From positions 1,550,001 through 1,614,000 of the forward strand of contig NZ_VFMN01000001.1 in NCBI RefSeq assembly GCF_006715055.1: 64,000 nucleotides of DNA, in the 5' to 3' direction. Every line of letters begins with the position of its first letter. The first letter of the stretch is position 1. The notes under the pieces were generated by a model. It made no database searches. It had not been told where the DNA came from and was given only the letters and a program-made list of their open reading frames with translations. This document shows, in pieces, positions 17,484 to 25,656 of this stretch. This stretch comes from Lapillicoccus jejuensis (lineage in GTDB: Bacteria > Actinomycetota > Actinomycetes > Actinomycetales > Dermatophilaceae). A program made the position numbers and the translations under genes.

Positions 17484-18740
17484 GTGCGCGCCGTGCCCCC
17501 GACCGGACGCCGTCGGCCGGCCCTGCTCGCCGCGGCGCTGCTCGTCGCGCTCACGGCGGTGGCCGGCTGCTCGAGCGCGACGCCGGGGCCGTCCGTCGTC
17601 GTCGGCACGTGCCGCGGCTTCGCGTCCGGCGGGACCGCGATCGGCGACCGCGCCCTGCTCGAGCGGGCGCTGGCGACGTGGCGGAGGATCGGCGGCTCGA
17701 TGGGTCTGTCGGAGCCGGTCGCCGCGCCGGTCGGACCGGTCTGCGCGGTCGAGGCGCACTGGAGCGACGACGGTCGCGGGATGGTGACCCTCGCGGACGC
17801 GACGAGCACGGCGACGTACGCCGACGCTGGGGCGGGCGGCACGCTGACCGCCACCTCGGACCTGCCGGAGCCCCCCGCCGACGAGGTCCTGCCGGTCCTG
17901 CCCGTCGGGGACGGGATGTGGCGGCTGGCGGCGGCGGTGACCGAGGCGGAGCTGTGGGTGGGGGCGCCGGGGGTGCCGCCGACCCGGGTCGTCCTGCAGG
18001 GGGACCAGGTCGACCTCGACCCGGCGGTGGGGACGTTCGCCGAGCAGCACCCGCAGACGCTGCCGCACGTGCTGGTCCTCCTGCACGCGGGCGGCCGGCT
18101 CTACGCGGCGACGGGCGGGCCGCCGTACTCGGCCAACCACGACGAGGCCTTCGCCGTCTCCCTGGGCCGCGACGACCCCACGACGACGACGTCCTGGCAG
18201 TCGGTGCTGCGGGACACCGCCGGAGTGCCGCTCGTCGCGCAGGCGGTGGGCTTCGCCCCGCGCGGGCGGCAGGTCCCGGGCGTCGTGGACCGCGAGCTGG
18301 CGATCGTCTCGCTCGGCAACGCCCCCGTCTCGGGGACCTTCCTCGTGCTGAGCCAGCGGGTCCGCGACCGGGGGGCGCTGGGCGCCCCCGTCGTCACCCT
18401 CGTCCAGCAGAGCCGCACCGGCGCCGACGCGCAGCCGGTCGGGGTGGTCCTCAGCCGCACCGGGGCCTGGGTCGGCTCCGCCTGGCTCGACCCCGTGCAG
18501 AACGGCGACCCGGACCCGCGCGAGCTCGTCGTCATGGGCGAGCCGGGCTCGCTGTCCGGGTCGGAGCTCGCCATCACCGTCCGGGCGCAGGACGGGTCGA
18601 CGGCGATCGTCTACGGGCCGGCGGCGCTGCTGACGATCCGCGACGACGAGGTGCAGCACTCGGTGGCGGACCGCCCGACCATCACGGTGTCGGCGCAGGT
18701 GCAGGAGCTGCCGGTGCCGCCGCTCGGGCCGCTGCCCTGA
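17484..18740 (+). CDS. Lipoprotein of unknown function
   Basis: The N-terminus is a lipoprotein signal: basic residues (GRRRP), a hydrophobic core (LLAAALLVALTAV) and the lipobox VAGC at about residues 24-27. The mature 390-residue part is soluble, with many beta-strand-like segments and no cysteine motif. I chose GTG 17484, 6 nt after GAGAAT; an upstream ATG-equivalent at 17454 would add ten residues. No family is recognised, and a cell-surface location is the only firm inference. Confidence 0.7.
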   Translation: MRAVPPTGRRRPALLAAALLVALTAVAGCSSATPGPSVVVGTCRGFASGGTAIGDRALLERALATWRRIGGSMGLSEPVAAPVGPVCAVEAHWSDDGRGMVTLADATSTATYADAGAGGTLTATSDLPEPPADEVLPVLPVGDGMWRLAAAVTEAELWVGAPGVPPTRVVLQGDQVDLDPAVGTFAEQHPQTLPHVLVLLHAGGRLYAATGGPPYSANHDEAFAVSLGRDDPTTTTSWQSVLRDTAGVPLVAQAVGFAPRGRQVPGVVDRELAIVSLGNAPVSGTFLVLSQRVRDRGALGAPVVTLVQQSRTGADAQPVGVVLSRTGAWVGSAWLDPVQNGDPDPRELVVMGEPGSLSGSELAITVRAQDGSTAIVYGPAALLTIRDDEVQHSVADRPTITVSAQVQELPVPPLGPLP

Positions 18741-18752
18741 GCCGGCTGGAGG

Positions 18753-19034
18753 TCAGGCGGGGCGGTTGTAGCGCTCGGCCGAGCGGGCCCGCGCCTTGGC
18801 CGCCTCCTCCTCGCGGTTCTTGGCCGGCGCCGACGACGTGAGGTGGTCGAGCAGGTGCTGGGTGGCCTGCGCGATCGTCTCGACGGCCTCGTCGAACGCC
18901 TCCTGGTTAGCCCGCGACGGGGTCCGGGCGTGGGTGCCCGAGACCTTGCGGACGTACTGCAGCGCCGCGGCGCGCACCTCGTCGCTGGTCGCCGGGGGCT
19001 CGAAGTTGTGCAGGGGGCGGATGTTGCGGCACAT
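18753..19034 (-). CDS. DUF2277 family protein
   Basis: The 93-residue protein begins MCRNIRPLHNFEPPAT, the near-invariant signature of DUF2277. It continues as a helical region (YVRKVSG, FDEAVETIAQATQHLLDHL) with a basic C-terminus. The family has no assigned function. TACCGT lies 7 nt before the ATG, so the start is probably leaderless. It converges on the lipoprotein gene with a 12-nt gap. Confidence 0.9.
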   Translation of the reverse strand: MCRNIRPLHNFEPPATSDEVRAAALQYVRKVSGTHARTPSRANQEAFDEAVETIAQATQHLLDHLTSSAPAKNREEEAAKARARSAERYNRPA

Positions 19035-19079
19035 GCCGACGACGGTACGGCGCGCCGTACGCCTCCGGGAGGGGGTCGC

Positions 19080-19646
19080 TCAGACCGGCTCGAGGGGCAC
19101 GTACGGCGCCGCGGGCGTCTCGACCCGGACGCCGTCGCCCGGGCGGACGACGCCGCCGCGCTCGACGACGGCCATGACGCCCCCGCGGCGCACGACGTGG
19201 CCGTCGTCGTCGCGTCCGACGACGAGCCCGAGGAGGCCGGGCGAGAAGGCGTCGATCTGCCGGCAGGGGTTGCGCAGGCCGGTGACCCTCAGCACCGCCC
19301 CACCGACGTGCAGCCGGGTGCCGGTGGGCAGGGCGTGCAGGTGGAGGCCGTCGACGAGGAGGTTCTCGCCGAGGTCGCCGGGGCCGACGTCGTGGCCCTC
19401 ACGGCGCACCCGATCGAGCAGGGCGGTCGGGAGCAGGTGGACCTGGCGCAGGTTGGGGGCGGTGGGGTCGCGTCGGACGCGGGAGCGGTGCTGCACGGTG
19501 GTCCCGGCGTGGGCGTCGCCCTCGACGCCGAGGCCCTCGAGGAGGGTGAGGGACGGCTGCGGGGCCTTGCTGAAGCGGTGCCGGTCGTCGCGGCAGACCG
19601 CGACCACGATGGGGTGGTCCGGTGGTCCGACGGACGGGGCGTTCAC
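19080..19646 (-). CDS. MOSC domain protein
   Basis: The 188-residue protein has the MOSC pattern GVEGDAHAG near residue 40, RQVHLLPTALLD, GDLGENLLVDG, and LRVTGLRNPCRQIDAF with the conserved Cys near residue 132. MOSC domains carry sulfur for molybdenum cofactor-related or detoxification reactions. I preferred GTG 19646 because TACGCT lies 6 nt upstream and the next in-frame ATG (19832) would run through the DnaA-box region. The actual partner enzyme is unknown. Confidence 0.85.
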   Translation of the reverse strand: MNAPSVGPPDHPIVVAVCRDDRHRFSKAPQPSLTLLEGLGVEGDAHAGTTVQHRSRVRRDPTAPNLRQVHLLPTALLDRVRREGHDVGPGDLGENLLVDGLHLHALPTGTRLHVGGAVLRVTGLRNPCRQIDAFSPGLLGLVVGRDDDGHVVRRGGVMAVVERGGVVRPGDGVRVETPAAPYVPLEPV

Positions 19647-19678
19647 CGAGGCAGCGTAGACCGTGGGGCGGTCGCGCC

Positions 19679-19861
19679 TGTGGACAAAGTATTTCTGGCA
19701 CCGACGGTCGTCCACAGCAGGTGGACGACCGTCGGTGCACGTCGCCAGGCTCGAGCCGTGCGGGGACGGTGGTCCGAGCGCACCGGCTGTCCACCGGCTG
19801 TCCACAGGGCCGACCGGCGCGTCGAGCGGCATCCACCGTACTTGTGCACACGTTGTCCACA
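19679..19861. promoter_or_regulatory. Cluster of DnaA-box-like 9-mers upstream of dnaB
   Basis: Perfect actinobacterial DnaA boxes (TTGTCCACA) occur at 19679-19687 (minus strand) and 19853-19861. One-mismatch copies occur at 19708-19716 (TCGTCCACA), 19798-19806 (CTGTCCACA) and 19842-19850 (TTGTGCACA), and a two-mismatch copy at 19787-19795. Six boxes in 183 bp is far above chance expectation. It could regulate dnaB through DnaA or titrate DnaA. I see no AT-rich unwinding element or dnaA/dnaN, so I do not call it an origin. Confidence 0.5.
19698..19738. repeat. Perfect 18-bp inverted repeat inside the DnaA-box cluster
   Basis: Arms GCACCGACGGTCGTCCAC (19698-19715) and its exact complement (19721-19738) enclose the loop AGCAG. 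It lies 52 nt before the MOSC start and well before dnaB, so it is not an obvious terminator of either gene. Confidence 0.6.
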
Positions 19862-19869
19862 GGCGGCGT

Positions 19870-19899
19870 TTGCTGCGGGATCGGCCCGGGTCCTAGCGT
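19870..19899 (+). promoter_or_regulatory. Candidate dnaB promoter
   Basis: TTGCTG-like -35 (19870-19875) and TAGCGT -10 (19894-19899) are separated by 18 bp. The last DnaA box (19853-19861) lies just upstream, a position suited to regulation. The 5' UTR would be about 165 nt. Confidence 0.4.
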
Positions 19900-20070
19900 G
19901 GCGCTTCGCACTCCGGCGGCCGGTGGCCGTGGGCAGGGGTGCGCGCGGCGGGCGCGACGGGGCCCCGACCGGGCCCGTGGGGCCTTGTCGGTGCTCGATG
20001 CTGTCATGTCCGCACACCAGTTCGACCGGGGTCCTCCGGCCGGCAGGGCGAGGAGAGAGGCAGGGTCGGG

Positions 20071-21438
20071 GTGACCATCCAGGAGCTGTTCCCGGGCGCG
20101 AGCGACCAGGCGCCCGACGACCGGCTCCCACCCCAGGACGTCCACGCCGAGCAGTCCGTGCTCGGCGGCATGCTGCTGAGCAAGGACGCCATCGCCGACT
20201 GCGTCGAGGTGCTCAAGGGCACCGACTTCTACCGGCCCGCCCACGAGGTCGTCTACGACGCGATCCTCGACCTCTACGGCCGCGGCGAGCCCGCCGACGC
20301 GATCACCGTCGCCGACGAGCTGACCAAGCGCGGCGAGCTCCAGCGGGTCGGCGGCCAGGCCTTCCTGCACGACCTCATCGCCCGCGTCCCGACCGCCGCC
20401 AACGCGGGGTACTACGCGCAGATCGTCGTCGAGCGCGCGGTCCTGCGCCGCCTCGTCGAGGCGGGCACGAAGATCGTCCAGCTGGGGTACGCGACGAGCG
20501 GCGGCGACGTCGAGGACATCGTCAACGCCGCCCAGGCCGAGGTGTACGCCGTCGCCGACAAGCGCGGCGGCGAGGACTACGTCCGCCTCGGCGACGTCCT
20601 CGAGCCGACCGTCGACGAGATCGAGGTCGCCTCCGGAAAGTCCGGCGACATGACCGGGGTGCCGACCGGGTTCACCGACCTCGACGCCCTGACCAACGGC
20701 CTGCACCCGGGGCAGATGATCGTCCTGGCGGCCCGGCCGGCGATGGGGAAATCCACGCTGGGACTCGATATCGCCCGGTCCGCGGCGATCAAGAACAACA
20801 TGGCCACCGTCGTCTTCTCCCTCGAGATGGGGAAGACCGAGATCACCATGCGCCTGCTGTCGGCCGAGGCCGGCATCCAGCTCCAGCACATGCGCAAGGG
20901 GACGATGCGCGAAGAGGACTGGGGCCGGCTCGCGCAGACCATGGGGCGCGTGTCCGAGGCCCCGCTCTTCATCGACGACTCACCGAACATGTCGCTCATG
21001 GAGATCCGCGCCAAGTGCCGGCGGCTCAAGCAGCGTCACAACCTCAAGCTCATCGTCATCGACTACCTCCAGCTGATGAGCAGCGGCAAGCGCGTCGAGT
21101 CCCGCCAGCAGGAGGTCTCGGAGTTCTCCCGTGCCATCAAGCTGCTGGCCAAGGAGCTCGAGGTCCCCGTCATCGCGATCTCGCAGCTCAACCGTGGTGC
21201 CGAGCAGCGCACCGACAAGCGGCCCCAGATGTCCGATTTGAGAGAATCGGGCAGTATCGAGCAGGATGCGGACATGGTGATCCTTTTGCACCGTGATGAG
21301 GCCTACGAGAAGGAGTCGGAGCGCGCTGGCGAGGCCGACCTCATCGTGGCCAAGCACCGCAACGGCCCCACCGACACAATCGTCGTCGCCTTCCAAGGTC
21401 ACTACTCGCGGTTCAAGGACATGGCGACCAACTTCTGA
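20071..21438 (+). CDS. dnaB: Replicative DNA helicase DnaB
   Basis: The 455-residue protein has the N-terminal DnaB domain (PPQDVHAEQSVLGGMLL), a linker, and the RecA-like motor with Walker A ARPAMGKST near residue 222, VFSLEMGK, Walker B LIVIDYLQLM and the arginine-bearing SQLNRGAEQR. It unwinds DNA at the fork as a hexamer. GTG 20071 follows the Shine-Dalgarno GAGGAGAGAGG. The length shows that no intein is present, unlike several mycobacterial dnaB genes. Synteny with rplI is retained but about 16 kb of genes separate them here. Confidence 0.97.
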   Translation: MTIQELFPGASDQAPDDRLPPQDVHAEQSVLGGMLLSKDAIADCVEVLKGTDFYRPAHEVVYDAILDLYGRGEPADAITVADELTKRGELQRVGGQAFLHDLIARVPTAANAGYYAQIVVERAVLRRLVEAGTKIVQLGYATSGGDVEDIVNAAQAEVYAVADKRGGEDYVRLGDVLEPTVDEIEVASGKSGDMTGVPTGFTDLDALTNGLHPGQMIVLAARPAMGKSTLGLDIARSAAIKNNMATVVFSLEMGKTEITMRLLSAEAGIQLQHMRKGTMREEDWGRLAQTMGRVSEAPLFIDDSPNMSLMEIRAKCRRLKQRHNLKLIVIDYLQLMSSGKRVESRQQEVSEFSRAIKLLAKELEVPVIAISQLNRGAEQRTDKRPQMSDLRESGSIEQDADMVILLHRDEAYEKESERAGEADLIVAKHRNGPTDTIVVAFQGHYSRFKDMATNF

Positions 21439-21741
21439 CGAGCTCCACGTCCGGCGAATGCGCACGTCTTGGTCCACCCAAATTGACTGACGATGGGACT
21501 CGAACGGTTGAGCGAAGGGATGCAGGGCAGGAGGCGGGGTGCGCGCCACCCGCGCACAGAACCAGATGAACTCCGTTCGCTTGGCTAGCGTGGCCTCTGT
21601 TCGTAGGCCCAGCCGGGTGCACATGTGGACAGCGTCCCCACGTCAGCGACTGAGCCACTTCGGCCGACACACATATCGGGCGACAGGAGCGCACTATCTC
21701 GGAGTATGGTTCATGGATCATCGGGATACGGGCGGGCGGGC
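21439..21741. other. Intergenic stretch after dnaB
   Basis: I see no gene in these 303 bp. Composition falls from over 70% GC to about 55-60%, marking the approach to the low-GC gene at 21742. A fragment GGGACTCGAAC near 21494 resembles the complement of a tRNA T-loop, but no cloverleaf can be drawn around it. Confidence 0.4.
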
Positions 21742-22236
21742 ATGGACTACACCAGCGATCTTGAGATCCGACGACAGCTAGGCATCGACAACTGGCGTGA
21801 GTTGTCAAAGGACAAAATGCTTCGTTTCATGGCAATGATGCCGGACATGCAGACTGACGTCGCACTTAAGGTCATTGAGCAGTTTCCAAGTTTCAAAGAC
21901 TTTGCTGCTGGTGCGATTGACGCTCTCGGGAATGCTCATGATTCCACGATTGAAGCCAATAATGAAAGCAGTCTGCACGTTCATGACGCATACCGAGAGA
22001 TTCGTTCTATGCTGATGACGGAGCTCGATAGAGACGACATGACGTGGGATCAGCGCAAGTGGATCGTGGAACAGATTCAGGAAACGGGTCGTAGGCAGTT
22101 TGAAAAGGACAGCGAAAACAAGCGCTTTCTCGATAGCACCTTGGGAAGAGTCGTTTCAGTTGCAGGCGGAATAGTAGCGATTGGAGCGGCTGCTCTTGGA
22201 GGTCGTGCGCTGGGCCAGCGCGGTGGCCAACAGTAG
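21742..22236 (+). CDS. Hypothetical protein with C-terminal membrane helix, low-GC, probably acquired
   Basis: The 164-residue product (start MDYTSDLEIRRQLGIDNW) is mostly helical and hydrophilic to about residue 132. It ends in one hydrophobic Gly/Ala-rich segment (VVSVAGGIVAIGAAALGGRAL) that looks like a tail anchor. Base composition is near 50% GC with A/T third positions, unlike its neighbours, which indicates horizontal transfer. An in-frame ATG at 21706 would add 12 residues, and neither start has a strong ribosome binding site. I do not recognise a named family. Confidence 0.6.
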   Translation: MDYTSDLEIRRQLGIDNWRELSKDKMLRFMAMMPDMQTDVALKVIEQFPSFKDFAAGAIDALGNAHDSTIEANNESSLHVHDAYREIRSMLMTELDRDDMTWDQRKWIVEQIQETGRRQFEKDSENKRFLDSTLGRVVSVAGGIVAIGAAALGGRALGQRGGQQ

Positions 22237-22414
22237 TTCTGCAGCTTATTAGCAAGGCCCACTCCAACTTGCTCGACAATATCGCGCTCGAGCGAACTGG
22301 CGTCAGACCCGATTTTTTACCGGACGTCCATCCTCGGCCTAAGATAACGTTCTTCCGTAAAGTTATCCTGAGGGTGGCTCAGGAGTGCACGCTTGTCGAG
22401 CTAACCTGCTGAGC

Positions 22415-22849
22415 GTGCCGGACGACACGACGCCGTACGGCGTCACCACCGACCTGGACCGCATCGACCTCGACGTCGTCCACCGCTGGCTGTCGACCGA
22501 CGCCTACTGGGCGCTCGGGCGGTCCCGCGAGACGGTGGAGACCGCCGCGCGGAACAGCCTCAACGTCGGCGTCCTCGACCGGGCCGGCGCCCTGTGCGCG
22601 TACGCACGCGTCGTCACCGACCGGGCCACGTTCGGCTGGCTCTGCGACGTCTACGTCGACCCGGCCCACCGCGGCCGCGGGGTCGGTGGCCTGCTCGTCC
22701 GGTCCGCCCTGGACGCGCTCGAGCCGATGGGACTCGGACGCGTGGTGCTGTCGACGTTCGACGCGCACGGCGTCTACGCCAAGGTCGGCTTCACCCCGTT
22801 GCCCGAGCCCGGCCGGTGGATGATCCGCACGCCGCCGGCCGCGGACTGA
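22415..22849 (+). CDS. GNAT family N-acetyltransferase
   Basis: The 144-residue protein shows the GNAT fold: DRATFGWLCDVYVDPAHRG followed by the acetyl-CoA pyrophosphate loop RGRGVG (near residue 90), and ends with VYAKVGFTPLPEPGRWM, typical of the short GNATs with that C-terminal box. TAACCT lies exactly 7 nt before GTG 22415, so a leaderless start is likely. The substrate is not evident. Confidence 0.85.
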   Translation: MPDDTTPYGVTTDLDRIDLDVVHRWLSTDAYWALGRSRETVETAARNSLNVGVLDRAGALCAYARVVTDRATFGWLCDVYVDPAHRGRGVGGLLVRSALDALEPMGLGRVVLSTFDAHGVYAKVGFTPLPEPGRWMIRTPPAAD

Positions 22850-22853
22850 CCGG

Positions 22854-23639
22854 CTACTCGGCCGTCTCGGCCGCTCGACGGGCGAGCGCTCCCACGCGCG
22901 CGTCCGGCCCGTCGTACCCCGCCAGGGCCTCCCGCCCGACCGGGCCCAGCTCGAACAGCGCCGTACCGGCGGCGACCCGGACCTCGTCGTCCTCGTCGGA
23001 CAGCAGCCCGACGAGCGCCGGAGCCGCGGCGGCGGCCGGTTCACCGAGGTGCCCGAGGACGTCGGCGGCGTGGCGGCGCCGTACAGGAGAGGCGTCGGCC
23101 AGCACCCGCACCAGCTCGGGCACCGCCGCCTCGCCGTACGACGCGAGGTCGAGGGTCAGCTGACCCTGCTCGGCGTCCGACCCCTGCGCGAGGTGGCGGG
23201 TGAGCAGGCCGACCGACGCGGGGTCGCCGATCCGCGCGAGCGAGGAGCGGGCCTTCGCTGCGACGCGCGGGTCCGGGTCGCCGGTGTGCTCGGCGAGCAC
23301 CGGCACGCTCGCCGACGAGCCGATCTTGCCCAGGGCGTGGAAGGCGCGCAGTCGCACGACCGGGTCGCCGGAGCGGACGAGGTCCTCGACGAGCGGCCGG
23401 GCCGCCTCGGGCATCCGCGTCGTGGCCCAGGTGAGCGACTCGCGGACGAAGTCGTCGGGCTCGTCGCGCAGCCGGGTGACGACACCCGGGGCCGCCGCCG
23501 GGTCGCCGAGGGTGCCCGATGCTAGCGCCGCCCGCTGGCGCACGTCCTTGTCCGGGTGGGTCAGACCCCGCAGGCAGGCGTCGACCTCGGGGGAGCCGGT
23601 CGGGTCGAGGGCCGGCGTCGACGACGGGAAGGTGCTCAT
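22854..23639 (-). CDS. HEAT-repeat protein
   Basis: The 261-residue protein consists of about six helical HEAT-like repeats of 30-32 residues, with recurring cores such as DVRQRAALASGTLGDPAA, VVRLRAFHALGKIG, RVAAKARSSLARIGD and VRRRHAADVLGHLGEP. Such repeats serve as protein-binding scaffolds. TACCGT lies 7 nt before the ATG. It converges on the GNAT gene with a 4-nt gap. No catalytic motif is visible. Confidence 0.8.
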   Translation of the reverse strand: MSTFPSSTPALDPTGSPEVDACLRGLTHPDKDVRQRAALASGTLGDPAAAPGVVTRLRDEPDDFVRESLTWATTRMPEAARPLVEDLVRSGDPVVRLRAFHALGKIGSSASVPVLAEHTGDPDPRVAAKARSSLARIGDPASVGLLTRHLAQGSDAEQGQLTLDLASYGEAAVPELVRVLADASPVRRRHAADVLGHLGEPAAAAAPALVGLLSDEDDEVRVAAGTALFELGPVGREALAGYDGPDARVGALARRAAETAE

Positions 23640-23795
23640 GATCTCGACGGTAAGCCGTCCCGCGACGGGAGGGTCCACCTGGTCCTGCCGACGACGTCGA
23701 GTCCGGTTCGTCCCCGCTGCGGCGGCACGAACCGGACTCGGACTGGTGGTCGTCGAGCCGACCACGCCGACCCTCGCCACCGCCACACTGGGCGG

Positions 23796-24260
23796 ATGGC
23801 CACGCCCTACACCGTCGAGCGCCGGACGACGACCACCGCGACCCCGGACCGGCTGCACCCCTTCGTCGCGGACTTCCGCCAGTGGCAGCGCTGGTCGCCG
23901 TGGGAGGGGCTCGACGACAACCTGCGCCGCACCTACTCCGATCCCTCCTCAGGCGTCGGCGCGCACTACGCCTGGGAGGGCAACCGCAAGGCCGGCGCGG
24001 GGACGATGGACATCACCGGTGACACCCCGCACCGGGTCGACGTCGCGCTCGCCTTCACCCGCCCCTTCCCGTCGCGCAGCAGGGTCGAGCTGCACCTCAC
24101 CCCGCGTGAGGACGGCGGCACCGAGGTCGTCTGGCGGCTGGTCGGCGAGCTCGGCACCATCGCGGGCCTGTTCGCCAAGGTCAAGAGCATGGACTCGCTG
24201 CTCGGGCCTGACCTCGAGCGCGGGCTGCGGCAGCTCAAGCAGGTCGCCGAGGGTGCGTGA
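23796..24260 (+). CDS. SRPBCC family protein (START-like, polyketide cyclase/dehydrase type)
   Basis: The 154-residue protein starts with VERRTTTTATPDRLHPFVADFRQWQRWSPWE, the usual SRPBCC opening, then has GAHYAWEGN and a C-terminal long helix (SMDSLLGPDLERGLRQLKQVAE). These proteins bind hydrophobic ligands in a helix-grip fold. CACACT lies 6 nt before the ATG. The ligand is unknown. Confidence 0.75.
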   Translation: MATPYTVERRTTTTATPDRLHPFVADFRQWQRWSPWEGLDDNLRRTYSDPSSGVGAHYAWEGNRKAGAGTMDITGDTPHRVDVALAFTRPFPSRSRVELHLTPREDGGTEVVWRLVGELGTIAGLFAKVKSMDSLLGPDLERGLRQLKQVAEGA

Positions 24261-24337
24261 ACGGATCGCGAATGATCGCACCCTCCTCGTCGGACGTGCG
24301 GCAGCCACAAGCAAAGCGGCTGATGGTCGTGTGGAAA

Positions 24338-24378
24338 ACCTGCTAAAGGTAGCGTAGATGACCTGTTCAAAGTAGTGT
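24338..24378 (+). promoter_or_regulatory. Tandem 18-bp direct repeat carrying two -10 hexamers
   Basis: ACCTGCTAAAGGTAGCGT (24338-24355) and ACCTGTTCAAAGTAGTGT (24361-24378) match at 14 of 18 positions with a 23-bp period. Each ends in a TAGNGT hexamer, and the second lies 6 nt before the GTG of the next gene. This may be a duplicated promoter or a tandem operator that controls that gene. Confidence 0.45.
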
Positions 24379-24384
24379 GACACT

Positions 24385-25629
24385 GTGGAGTACTGGCGTC
24401 GCAGCGTCGACCGGGAACTCGACGAACTGTGTCCGCTCGCGCCGGCCATCGCCCTCGACGGTCCCAAAGGCGTGGGGAAGACCGCGACCGCACTGCGGCG
24501 GGCTCGGCGCGTGTGGTCGCTGGACGACCCGTCGGAGCGTGGCGTGCTGGAGGCGGACCCCCGACTCATCACTCAGAGTGAGGGCCCGGTCCTCGTCGAC
24601 GAGTGGCAGCGGCTGCCGCCGGTGTGGGACGTCGTCCGGCGCCACGTCGATGCCGGTGCACCACCCGGCCGCTACCTGCTGACCGGGAGCGCGACCCCGG
24701 TTGCCGGGACAGACACCCACAGCGGCGCAGGGCGGGTGCTCTCGTTGCGAATGCGGCCCATGGCCCTGCACGAGCGTCGTCGCGCGACCCCGACGGTGTC
24801 CCTGGCCGCGCTGCTCGCCGGATCGGCGCTCGTCGAGGGCACGACCGAGCTCCGTCTGGCGGACTACCTGACAGCGGTCGAGGAGAGCGGCTTCCCTGCC
24901 ATCCGGAGCGCCCCACCGAGACTGCGGAGGTCGCTGTTGGACTCGTACCTCCAGCGGGTCGTCGACCGTGACCTGCCCGACCACGGCTTCGCAGTCCGTC
25001 GACCAGAGACGCTCCGCCGGTGGCTGCAGGCCTACGCGGCCGCGTCATCGACCACCGCGTCGTACTCCCGACTGCTGGACGCCACCACGGCCGGTGACGG
25101 TGCGCAGCCGGCCAAGACGACCACCATCGCCTACCGGGACCACCTCACCTCCCTGTGGTTGCTCGACCCCGTCCCCGGATGGAGTCCGCGCCGGGGAGGC
25201 CTCGCCCGGCTGCAGCAGGCACCCAAGCACCAGCTCGCCGACCCCGCCCTCGCAGCCCGGCTGCTCGGCCTCTCGGCCGAGTCCCTCACTGCCCCGCGCG
25301 GTGCCGCGATGGCCGGGCCGTTGTTCGAGTCCCTCGCCACCTTGTCGGTGCGGGTCGCGGCCCAGTCAGCAGAGAGCCGCGTCGGGCATCTACGGACGGG
25401 CAACGGCGATCACGAGATCGACATGGTGGTGGAGGGCCCTGACGGCCAGGTCGTCGCGATCGAGGTCAAGCTCTCAGCGACGGTCGCGGACCACGACGTC
25501 CGCCACCTGCGGTGGCTGAGGGACCAGCACCCGGACGTCGTCGACTGCGTCGTGCTCACCACTGGGGCGACGGCCTACCGGCGTCGCGACGGAGTCGCGG
25601 TCGTCCCGCTGGCCCTTCTCGGAGATTGA
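24385..25629 (+). CDS. AAA ATPase with DUF4143 C-terminal domain
   Basis: The 414-residue protein has Walker A GPKGVGKTA (residues about 26-34), a Walker B-like LVDEWQR near residue 70 and LLTGSATP (sensor 1). The DUF4143 region ends in EIDMVVEGPDGQVVAIEVK, a restriction-endonuclease-like D...ExK arrangement. The family is widespread, patchily distributed and of unclear function. Regulation may be from the tandem repeat directly upstream. Its GC content is a few percent lower than that of neighbours, which hints at mobility. Confidence 0.85.
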   Translation: MEYWRRSVDRELDELCPLAPAIALDGPKGVGKTATALRRARRVWSLDDPSERGVLEADPRLITQSEGPVLVDEWQRLPPVWDVVRRHVDAGAPPGRYLLTGSATPVAGTDTHSGAGRVLSLRMRPMALHERRRATPTVSLAALLAGSALVEGTTELRLADYLTAVEESGFPAIRSAPPRLRRSLLDSYLQRVVDRDLPDHGFAVRRPETLRRWLQAYAAASSTTASYSRLLDATTAGDGAQPAKTTTIAYRDHLTSLWLLDPVPGWSPRRGGLARLQQAPKHQLADPALAARLLGLSAESLTAPRGAAMAGPLFESLATLSVRVAAQSAESRVGHLRTGNGDHEIDMVVEGPDGQVVAIEVKLSATVADHDVRHLRWLRDQHPDVVDCVVLTTGATAYRRRDGVAVVPLALLGD

Positions 25630-25656
25630 CCCCGCCAGGCGCCGTACGGCGGCGTC

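Noticed and set aside
19679-19899. Chromosomal origin of replication
   Set aside because: DnaA boxes are present, but dnaA, dnaN, gyrB and an AT-rich unwinding element are not; it lies upstream of dnaB.
21490-21510. tRNA 3'-end-like fragment (GGGACTCGAAC) after dnaB
   Set aside because: The neighbouring bases do not form a T-stem or acceptor stem; at best it could be a short att-like remnant.
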